A stretch of DNA of 64,000 nt from Parelaphostrongylus tenuis (lineage: Eukaryota; Nematoda; Chromadorea; Rhabditida; Metastrongylidae). Below are positions 33,607-45,600 of the stretch, in pieces. The stretch spans positions 29,436 through 93,435 of the forward strand of contig JAHQIW010000705.1 in assembly GCA_019055375.1 (NCBI GenBank). The letters run 5' to 3'. The notes below the pieces were generated by a model. That model was not told the origin of the DNA and ran no database searches. It saw nothing but the letters and a program-made list of their open reading frames with translations. Each line of letters opens with the position of its first letter. Position 1 is the first letter of the stretch. Both the position numbers and the translations under genes were made by a program.

Positions 33607-36600
33607 CTAGGAAGTAATAAATTACATATCATCGGCAAACTTGCTGCCTATAATTACGTATGTGTTGGATAAATAATTGAGACATTAGCTGCATTGACAC
33701 TGTATACTTGAGGCACCATGGCTGAGTGGTTGTGATGATCGTCTTGGCCCCCAACACTCCCCGCCGGTCAACAGCAAAATGCCCAATGGGAACACCATAA
33801 CGAGGTCGTCCAAAAATTGCAAAGAGACGCGCTCAATCAGTACTCTACGACGTTCAAGAAGAATACGAGAAAATTCGAATCTTAGAAGCATCAGGATCCG
33901 CGCGAAGAAACACTTTCAAATTGGATCAAAGTGCTAAATAAAGTGAATATATATATGAATATATATGCATATATATATATATATTATATTGACTCGTCTT
34001 CATTCTTCATCTATTGAGCGGATCCGAGTACTTGCATAGCATTCAATCCTTCCCTTTCCGGCTGCATACGGTTTTTTCTTACATCCATTGCGAGCAGAGG
34101 CTTTCAGAATGATGAGTGGGTTTGAATGCTGTTTGAAGGCTATAAGTCTTCTCTACGAATGTTGGCAAAGGTGGTTTAGTTGATTCTACCTGGAGCACGG
34201 GATATCCGTGCTATATTGCTCCTAGGGCTTCTGTATTGGAAAGAGCTTCTTAGACTTGCGGTTGTAATACTATAAATTCGCTCCTTTGATAGTAATCGAG
34301 GAATCAAACTGTAGAAAAAACATTCGTTCAATCAACGATTCTTAGACGGGATAGATATTGACGATGACCAAAGGCTCTAATTGAAGTAGATTCAAGCCTA
34401 CTGGGCCAAGATTATGGAGACGATCTGAGCGCAAGCAAATCAACATGTGTGGAAGGCATCAATAGAATTACAACATTTAGAAAAAGGGCGGATTGAAATA
34501 TAGGAAGAGAGCAATTGTAAGCCTGATTTACGTTGTTTGTGTACAAGAGAAGCGGTTCATTTCCTATCGTAATGTCACGCGTGTTGAAAAGAAGTCTCCA
34601 CGGAGCGGGATATTGTTTCTAATAACGTCATACAGATACTAAGCATGAGGTTTTTTCTATAAAGAAATTTTAACAAATGTTATGACGGATTTTTGTTTCG
34701 AAAAATGTGTTGTCCTCTATGACTTTCCGTGCCTTAAAACCTTGTATCGAAAACCATGGTCAAGAACTTATCTAAAAATTTTGAGGAGAAGTGAAATTTC
34801 AGCGACCTCCATTGAGCATTTGGAAAATATCGACTGCTTTGTTCGATATTACCTCGTCCAGTGCAGAATAAAGGTTGGACGAGGTGGAAAATCAAATTAT
34901 CTCTCTTAGTGTACACCCACTGCGCTCCTCTTCAATCAACTATCCACTCCAGAGTGAAAAGCTACTTATTGAGAAATGTACAGCATCCACTACATTGCTG
35001 AAAGTTATTGTAGGATATATACGGACTTCGGAGTAGAGCTATATCGTGACAGATGTGGTGAAACATCTGCTCAGCAAAATGAACAAACTCTCATGATCTT
35101 TCTTCTACTAGATGTAATCCATGATGATTGATGGGATATGCACTCGAGACTGGAAATAAGCGTTTTTCTTTTACAGAACGGAACTTCAAAGCGTAGTATA
35201 AAACCTAGCAGTGTTAATCCGACCAAAATTATTGCCATGACTGAAAGAGTGTGCGCGAATAGCAATGCATCAATATTGTAGCTTCTTTCTATTGCAGTAT
35301 GGAAGCTTTCAGCATTACGGACACGATAAGGTGGTAGCAGATAAGTCGGTGAAAGATTAAAGATCAGTTTCTCTGTCGAGTTATCCTTGTAAGCATTTAT
35401 GCAGCAGTAACAAATCGACAGTGATGAGAACAATACGTTAGAAAGTGTGTCAATGTAACGTACCGTAACTCAGGATACTATGATCTCTTGATACACCCCT
35501 ACTAATAAGCATGTCATGAACTCTAATTGTGCGGTTATAAATTAAATTTGTATACATACATAAAACATATATCAAAGCATATAATATTCTGTATATTAAA
35601 GTTATGACAGAACGAGAGCGGCGTTAGTGCAATTGATCAACACGCACTCCTGGCAAGGGTGAAGTGCGAGTTCAGTTCACGCCTGACGCATTCAGCATTA
35701 TTGGATGTATATCAGAGCATACTGTCAATTATAGATAGACTTAGAAATAGGTAGTTCCCGCCTCACTGAACATTACCTTCTGGTATAAAAATAGGTGAAG
35801 GAATGGAACAAAGGCAGTGGGAGAAAACTCACTCTTCAGCTGATTGTTTTCATTGGAGTAAATTTGGCAACGTGACTCCAAACTGTCCATGTATTCCTTG
35901 CGTTTTCGACGCGACTCCTGCGCGGAGAGCTACAAAATGATTATAAAGTATTAAGTACATTGGAGATTTTTACTAAGATTTATGGCATTAATACGTCTAG
36001 TTCAACAAAACAACAATGAACTTTGAAACAAGGGAAACACTATACCAATCGTGAAAGGTGTTGAACGATTAAATAATGTATTTTGAACTAAACATGATGA
36101 GAAGATTGGGACCTCAGAAATAAGAAACTCCCTGATTAGTACATAAGAGTATATTGGAAAAATACCTTATTTTTTATTTTTCGTCGCACAATTTTTAGAG
36201 ATTCCTCTTCGGATTTGGAGAGAGGAAGGCGTGTGGGGACCTGAAAGCACCAGAAAACATAAGTAAACAAAAAAGTAGAAAGTAAACAACGAACCACTCA
36301 AATACTGCATACATATTTGACATTGTTGATTAGATGGGGCGAGAACTTTCATATTAACGCATCACTTGTAGATTAGTACACGATAGGAGTTTCTACATAC
36401 TATCCACAAAATACTTGGAGATGATTTCAATTTTTCAAAAATACCGGATATCCCTCCTGGATTAGTGTCCTTCGCTCTTCGGCAGAAAGTTGAACCATGC
36501 CTTCGCTACGAGGATCCTGGTACAAAAAAGAATTAAGTTGCACCGCAAAGTGGTATGCTCGTCTACCGAGCACCAGGGATACATAGAAGGACTACATAAG

Positions 36601-39600
36601 GTTAAAGTGTACAACCGAGGTTGGTGGCTACCGGATACAACAACCTTTCCTAACAGTAAGTTACAATAGACAAAAAATTTTTTTGATGATTGAAATACTG
36701 TTTTTACCAAAGGATAGCTGAAAGTATAGTGTAGTGTTAGCGATGCCACTTATCACGAGCAAGAGGAGGGCACTGCCTCGTTACCTCTCCCATTCCTCCA
36801 AGTTCAGCTAGTTGGTTGTGGACTTGTCTGCGAACACTTCATATCGCAGTTCAGTTGGCGGTGCTCCGTTGGCCATCCCGGAACTCGGGAAAAGAGCACT
36901 CAACCAGCATCCAGACATTTACGACGAATAAGAAAATCCATAATCAGTAGAGAAACATATACTCAAAAGTTCGCAGACCTCAGTGGGTGATTGGTGCGGC
37001 GAATGAAAGAATGCAATGTATTAGAGCCCGCAATAGTAGATGTCAAATAAGAATAGTATATAAGAAAAATTGGAGGAACCTGATCAGTTATAAGTTGCTG
37101 GCGGACAGCTTTCTCATGCATTTTGCTTCGAGATTTTATCTGCCGTGGCGCAGTAGAGTAATTGTTGATCATACCTATAATTGCTAGAATGGAATTCTTT
37201 TTGTGATAAACTTCTTATTCGTACATACCATTGCTGCATGAGAAGGAACGTCCACTAAATCCTCTATAGATAAAGTTTGGTGCAGCAATTCCATTCGCTG
37301 GTGAACTGCGATCTGACGTTGGGGGAGAAGGAGTACGGTCATCGTGCGCTTAACGAAAGTACATAAGAGAGTTACAAATTACGCTTATACTCAAGACTAT
37401 ACCAAACAATAGTCTTAATTCTAATAATCGATAAATTATAAATGAATATGGGATTTAACAAACCATCGAAGAACGCAAACGTTTTATGGTTTGCAACAGT
37501 GTAGGGGGTCACGGCGGACTGCATTTGATGTAGAGTTGAAGACGATGCAATTTGTTGAGTGTGCTGCTGTTCATTGGGTGACTCTTGCTGGAAGAATTTA
37601 TCTACTGAAGAAAAAGTCGAACATTTTCTATGAAGAAAATTTCAATGGCATTAGTATTCACTTGTAGCTGAGACGAAATGTTTGGCAAGATTCGAAAAAT
37701 GGCATTTGAGTTGCGCCAGACAATTTACATTATTTTTAAGATAGACATAAGAGTTTCTTCCATTTCCACTTCTACGAAGTCTCCAAATCTGCAGCTTTTT
37801 ATGACCAGACTTTCAAGGCCAGCTGCACTTTGATATAACAATGACCATCCTCTCCAAGTAGGTTATAGATAGCGTGAGTATTTTATCAGAGGCGGCTATT
37901 TTATTGTAAAAAATAATAGGATGCTTCTTAATGGAATGAATAAAAAGAACAGCACCTTGAAACTCGAAGATAGCTTCTATCTCATAGATATTTTTTCAGG
38001 TACTGAAAGGCAACAAACTTTAGTAAAGTGAGTCTACAAATCCATAAGAAAACTTGCTGGACTTTGTTGCAATTAGAATATCTTAGCGCAGACCGATTTC
38101 TGGCATATACTCGTACATATCCCGCCTACTAATTTCGCCGCAGAAGCGCGAAACGACTCAACCATTAACTCTGCAACGAAAGAATGACTTGAACTGTCAT
38201 AATGAAATCTCCATTTCTCCTTTCCACTTATCAGAGCTTTGAAGAAAACCTCGCAACAAATACCTAGTCTCATATTAATAAGTATCCAGCAATACTTTTC
38301 CAGAGGCCGCTGTCTGAATTGATGACAATAATCAATCACTTCTTGAATCTCTTTCTTTCTTCGATCAATATTTACTTTTTGGTTTCCATGTAGCACAGTC
38401 TACTTCGCTCTAACACATGTGATAACTTCTTTTTATGATATGACGAACAGTAGTGCGTCTCACATTCTGTTACTGAACTTGATAGCGCGAATGGTGAGTT
38501 CCTTTCCTTCCCAGTGATGTAGAGTGATGTGCAAAAACATTTACGTCAGTTGAGATTTGAACCCATTTTTCACCCTATCCGGGACGCGTACCTATCCGGT
38601 TGTTCGAATCGCATCTGACGCAAATGTTTTTGCAAATAATTCTTCATGACTGGATATATTATAACATTTTACCACCGCTAAAGGTGATCATATAATAAGA
38701 GTTCCTTGCCTTCCTTCCTATAGATTAACTTTCAGTTTCTTGTAGGACTATAGGAACGAATATACTATAGGAAGACTAAGTGCTTTAGGGTCTGAAAGTC
38801 TTTGATAAATACTTCACATGCTGTGATTAGTCGATGTTGTGTTCTTTACTCACTAGGGATTGGATTCATCACTTCATAAGCCTCGTTAGAATATCTACTA
38901 TATGTACATCTATCAATGATTAACTGCACATGAACGTTAACTCATCATGAACACCAAACGGAACCACCACTCTCTCCCATTCTGTTACTTCCCATATAAT
39001 TTCTCGTCCACAAAATATCAAAATGAAACATATAGCAAAAACCTGATGTATTGATATTTGATGCGAGAATTGACTGACAGGCGGAAGAGGACTGTGATGC
39101 TCAGTGATACTTCCAGATGAGAACATCGGTCCATATAAACTTCTGAAAATGTAACATTTTATCCTCAGTTATGCTAATAGGAATGGTGCTCGCGACTGTT
39201 TGTATAGATCTCGCTCAGAATAATAACAATCTGATAATTGATGACACTCTCTTGAGCCTTTTGAGTCTATTGGGTTTTCTCAAAAAAAAAACCAATAAGA
39301 AAACAATGTATTGAATACAGCTCAAGGTGTTCTCTACAATGCGATCAAGCGCAGGCAGATGTGCAAACAACGTTTTCTGGTTAACATAGCGGTAAAATTT
39401 ATCATTGTAATGCACGATGTAATCTACATCAAAAACCAGACGTTCTGTAGTAAGGTGTTCTTTTTCAAAGATGGTGGGTGGTAGCCATAGAGACGATTAG
39501 AGCATACCCAGAGCAATGAAGATTTTGATTGAGTGGACGAAATTTTGAAAACCACAAGTTACACTATGAATTAATAAAACCTTCACAACATAAAATAGTA

Positions 39601-42600
39601 GGCGAAAAGTTTCTATGCGTAGAAAATTGGTGGAAATCAGAGCGGCGCAATAATATATCAATAATAAAATTTAAATGAGAAAGCAGGGAGTAAACAAAGT
39701 GGGAAGATATACCCATTATTGAACAACATATTCTCCATAACCTAAAAAGTTCAACGACCGAGGTTTTTTTTGTGAAATATGAGTCACATGTATTGAAGCT
39801 TAGCCCTTTGGCTACGACAGGGACAAGCATTCAGCCACACCTCTCCGCGCGCGACATCACTGACCACTCGGGGCGTTAGGGACTGCTCCTCGCGGACGAC
39901 GGAGCAGGAGTGGTGATGTGTACCTGTCGTATACAATGGGCAGACCTTCCAACCTGTAAACAAACCTGTTTGCATAAGCAGTAGAACATCCCTTAAGCTA
40001 AATTCAGTATGATTATATAAAACATGGAAGGAATAGAATCAACTCACCCATTACTGTTGGTCGGACTATGAAGCAGCGGATGAATGTTATTACTAAATGG
40101 TATACAGAATGAGAAATCGACACCCAAACTCTCCTGCATAGTCGGGCTTGACAGCGACGATAAAGGACTTTCAGAAGTTGAACTGTGATAATCTACAAAA
40201 AGTAGGAGATATTGAGTGAACTGAATTAAATGTTGAGAACAAATCGGACACTGACAGCTCAAGAACAAAGCCTAGGTAATATAACTGAGTAAATACATTT
40301 TCTCTAACTTCGCAACCAACTGGATGAAGAGTCAGTAGACAACGGGCAACAGCGATAAGCTATAACACGTTGTCTGTTTTTTCTGGTAACAGAAAGAAGA
40401 TAATGTATACATACTGTAAGAACTAATACAGCAGTGAGTCTTTGAAATATAAAAAATGAACTATTATGAAAGACTCAAAATAACCATTCGAATAGATATT
40501 TCCATAGATTCAAGATTTATCGGAGAGTTTACACATCATAAACATCACCCAATTTCAGTTTCAATGCGTAATAAATAAACTTCGTACTTGCGGACGTCTT
40601 CTCGCTGTTTAAGAATTCTCTTAAATACAGTGCAATGATAGGAAAACACAATATGAAAGCAAGGATTCTCAACTTTTGAATTTTCATAAAGAAGGTTTGC
40701 AGAGATGACTATTCTCTGAGGGATACACCGTAAATTCGACTTCATCAGACATTATCTGAGGTGACTGAATGCCGCTCTGCCAATCCCAGGATGTCGAGAG
40801 AATAATCTTCCAGGCATGGATTATGGGCACTGATTGATCTGCTGAGTTTTCGCCGCAAGACAGCCACTAAGCGTGGCGCGTGTTGTTCTCTTTGTGAGTC
40901 CAGATCTCATCTCCAGTATAATCAACTTGAAAGTTTCTGCTTATGCATTCGCAGCAGAAGACTTTCGAGAATGGTCACGCGTGAAACGTGGTCGCGGTCG
41001 GTAAAGGCATGAGGTGCCCATCGAGACATAACTCTGCGGTAGTCCACTTCACATAGAAGGCGAGTGGTGGTACGGCCATATCGGAGCGCTTCTTTTAAAT
41101 CCGTGACACTACCATTTGGGTGCACTTCTGTCGTGAGCGTCTTCGTCAAAAGGGTTGTAAAATGAATTATCGAGCAACTCATTATCTAGCCATTGCTCTT
41201 ATCCTCCCACAAGAATCTGCTTCCAAAGCACCGATCCCCAAAACATGGAAGGTTTGGTGGGCCATTGAGCGCGGAATGGTTAAGACCACGTGTGTGTTAC
41301 AGTGCACCTTCGACTACTGTGCCACATACGGTCCTTGTTCTTTTAAAGTCTTCCGGTTGTTTAATCGAAATCACGCTCACAATATCTTATATGGGCGAGG
41401 ACACGTCGTCAAAAGTTCAGCCAAAGATATAACGCGAGGTAATGTAAATTTATAAGGCACTTCAGTTTGATGGACAGCTCTAATTTTTTATCCAATTCGT
41501 TCAAGACGGTTCGAGCTTTGCGGGCATAAGTGCCAGCTCACTGTGCGAGGCGAGTGAATTTTGATCTCTAACCGTTTCCGCTATATCTTCGTACCTTATA
41601 TATGTCCGGTAAAGTCTCTTAAACGTCATAATAAACGTGGAGGAGTAGTCAGCATGGCGCCTTTAGGTTCCATTCTCTGTGATCAATTTCATTTTGGCCT
41701 GCAGTTTTTTCTCAGGCTTCTTGTAAGTAATAGAGAGCTCATCAAACGAAGATGCTGTGGGGGCGCTGTCTATGGAAGGGTGCCTTATTAATAATTTCTT
41801 ACTAATTTCTCATTCTCAATGACAAAATACTGTTGTTGAAGAAAGAGTGAGCATTTAAAGGCAGCCAGTGATGAGGCGCAGAGACGCCTCCGCCTTCATG
41901 ACTTCACATACAGTATGCACATCATTTCTGGCAAGCGCTTCGTCCTCTCGATCTTCATTCGTCATCATGACATTTTGGTGTTTTTTTGGAACGATTAACT
42001 ATCAAAATTATAGGCGAAATATTGTACAACTGCTTGCATAACTCATTGAAAATTAGTAAATTGTAGTTCTATATGATTAAAAATTGTACATATTCCAAAA
42101 CTTGTCAAGATGTAGGGAGGAACATGAAACTTACATAGAATAAGCAAAGCGATTTTCTCGAAAGTGAGAGAGAAAGCGGTTGAAAGGAGAATAAGGTGGA
42201 GGGGCAGGCCACGTAGTACTGGACGAATGGCCGGTACGACATCCATACGCATTACATCGAGCACACAGTGAATTAGGCGTCGTCCGCATCGCAAGAAAGT
42301 CGAAGTTAGGCGCCATATTTAGAGTGCTAAGTACTTCCGACTCGGATTCTTTTACACGGACGTAGAACGATGAATGGTTTACCCGTTGCCGATGTATTTG
42401 TCTTCACATGCTTTATATGATATTAGGTACACCGTCAGCGAACTCGTGCACTTACCGTTTCTACCGTTAGAGTAATTGAGCTTTGGTAAATTGAGCCTTG
42501 GTTTTATATAGGGGACTGAACAAGTGGTATTGAATCGACTGTAGTTTTAGAGTGTTCAATGGCACCAATCACTCTGCGAAGTTCTCTAAAACCGCCTCGT

Positions 42601-45600
42601 CTTAAACAAAGCGCTCTAGCTCTGCTTATTTGATTGTAGAGAAAGGGCATGAAGAGGACCTCACTTTTGCCAGATTTATCGCTTTGAGATGTCTTATTTC
42701 ATTTGAAATCATCCCAATGAATCGCCACCGTATTTAGTCAGTGAAAATGCTTTGTTGGCGCATCAAGTTCAAGATTTTCTTCTTCGGCTCTCTTTCGGTG
42801 TACAGGCCTCGCGAGCCATCTGAAGATTGAGTAGTACCGGCGCTTCTCCGGTAGAGTACCGGATCGAAGCCATGCATGTCTATAGCTCTCTCATGTTCCA
42901 TAGGAAGCTCGCCGATGGCTTTCATTCCCAGATCTTATTCCACACGCCTGTATGTAGGGCCGTGACATCAAAAAGCATCATCACGTACGCTCTATTGAGA
43001 GACACTTCATGTAGGCGATTCAGAACACTTGGGTGTTTGTGAGATGGACTGCTACGTGCTACAACAGCCGGATAAGTATTAGGACCTATAAGCAGCATTA
43101 CTGTGCTCGTCAGTGCGCCTATACAGCCGATTATAGGTCTATGCCTAAAGTTCAAAGGCAGTTAGACAAAAAATCGTTAGTGGATATCAACTTATGTGTC
43201 TAATAAATAAGTATATGACTAGGCATACTGGCAATTCAATTTCAAGTGGCGAATATACGATGGCTTTGATCCAGCTGCGCTTGCTGCTTTACCCATTGCG
43301 TTCATTTTTCTGTACCTACATTAGAATCTCTTTGATAGTGCACCCCCCAGAGAGAAGTATCGTCAAAATGTCTTTTTGCTATAGCAACATTAAGTTGATA
43401 AGGATTTGATACAAACTCTCCACTCCTCTCAGACAAATAGTCTATTAGTCTTCCTTTGTAATACTTCTCGGATCCACGTTCAAAAGCTGTGCACATAATG
43501 ATTGGAAATATTAGGTTGGAAAGAAAATTTCCATCGTTTGGATGGAAACGTCGATATTTCGCATAGATAGTATGTAATTTTCATATCGTTTGAAAGATCT
43601 ACTTCTTGCGCATCTATTGATATATAATTTGCATATATCTGCTGCAGAACTGAATTGTCCAAGGAACAAAAATGCACCCGAACTTGTTCGTCGAAAGCGC
43701 CACTTGTTTCAGCAAGACAATGCAAAACCACACATAGCAAAAAAGACCAAGGGAAAGTTTGAGGAATTGGACGAAGTTGAGATTCGACCGCATCCACCCT
43801 ATAGTCCGGACGTTGCTCCATCTTATTACGGCCTTTTCCTATTAATGCAACACTTTTTGGAAGGTCGCCGATTTAAATCTTTTGCTGAATTTGAAAAAGC
43901 ATGTTAAGAGTTTTTTGATTCTAAGCCGAAGGAGTGGTATTTTGACCAGATCCGAAACCTGACGGACCGATGGCAAAAAGTGGTGGATAATGATGGCTTG
44001 TATTTTAAAAATAGTTGCCATTTACGGTCCCACATTTTGATTGAGAGGTATCCATCAGCTTTTATTTTCAACTTAATATATGAAAAGCTTTTTATGCCCA
44101 GTTATGGAACTGTCGGACGGAGTAGATTCGCGTCAATGTAAACTTTCTAGGCTCTAAAGATGGCGTAACCACCGCGACGTTTATTTGTGGGTACTGAATA
44201 GGTTGGCCTGCCCCTGAAAGATGCACCTTGCACTCGTCCTCAATTTTTAGCTTCTCCTGGAGTAATTGATTACATATTTGGCTACAGAATGATTCGTCGT
44301 AGCCCACCAAGCAATGAATTCAGTGCCGTTATCATCCCAGAAAAATCTAGTACAAGCTCACCGACCCCCAGAGATGGAAGGCTTGGTGGGTCTCGAGCGC
44401 GAGATCGAACCATGATCGGATGATAGCACAATTAGTATGTCGCAAGACACCTCTGACCACTGCGTCATCAGCAGATATTTCAATAATCCCTTTCAATCGA
44501 CTATACCGAGACCTAGCTCAAATTACAGTATAATCTGATAGCATATTTCAAGCCTCCCATTAGGTGTCAAACACAATCAGTCACTTTGAAAGAACATCAC
44601 GGTGATCGTCGCACAGTGAGTCGAATGTAAAAAGTTCGTCACCATTTCCACTATGTAAGGATTACATCTTGGAGAAACTGACTGAACGAAAAGGCACCGT
44701 GCTATGGATGAAGCTGGGAGCCGCAAGACGTGTCTAGCATTTTATAAGTGACCTGGCGGACCTCATAGAAGGCTCAAAGTATGTTATCAGATTCCAATAA
44801 TCATTGCCGATTTTTACGCGCATTGAAATCGGTATTTATTCAACAATCACCAATCAATGAAGGCGCAACGAATTGATTTTTTAAGACCGTCGTTCTAATG
44901 CTCGGTTCGGTGTTTTGTTCTTTTCGAAAAGGATTTTTGAACCAGTAAATCATAGAGTTTGAAGGGCGAATTTTTAGACCAGTTAATTAACTCCAACAAA
45001 ATTTGCACGTACGGGATAAATTATTCAAATGTAGTTGAACATCCAGAGAAGCTACTCATTGTAAAAGTGTAAGCGGATGATGATATCCGAGCGAGCCCTC
45101 ATGAAAATAATAAAATCCTATTCCGATGCACTGTCAGTTGTTCAAAGGATGTCATTTCTGAAACATGACCAAATTTCTTGGCAAGTAATTTTTCTTCTTT
45201 GGCATCAACATTTTTAAAATGAAATAATTATTATTAAAAATATGGTCAATACAAAGTCAACTCATGTTACGCATGCAAAACTGTTTGAACTTTGTTCTCC
45301 TGTTCATTAGAATTCATGCCGTTTATAGTGAGAAAATAGGCATTGATAATGCGAAATCCACTATTTTGAATACCTGTTCTATCGAATTTAGACATTCTGC
45401 ACACCACCCGTAGAAATAAAGCCCTCATCTCAACGCTGTCAAATGGCTCTTGATTTAGTGATTATCAATACACATGGTGCACGTAGTAATTTACCGGTAA
45501 TTTTTTCGTACAACACCCGCGTCTTCACGTTCACTGCGTTAATTCCAGTACTTCACCTCGACTAGCCTTTTCGCTTCCACCACCCACGGAGCTCTGCGAA

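Noticed and set aside
35071..35457. Transmembrane exon of the CREB3-like gene
   Set aside because: It would lie between the basic region and the second half of the zipper; exons 7 and 8 join in phase without it.
36785..36827. Extra exon of the CREB3-like gene (QVHNQLAELGGMGE)
   Set aside because: It needs phase 2 at its start, and no upstream exon supplies that. The eight-exon model is in phase without it.
38073..38396. 107-codon minus-strand gene
   Set aside because: No ATG at its start, no family recognised, and it lies inside an intron of the same-strand gene.
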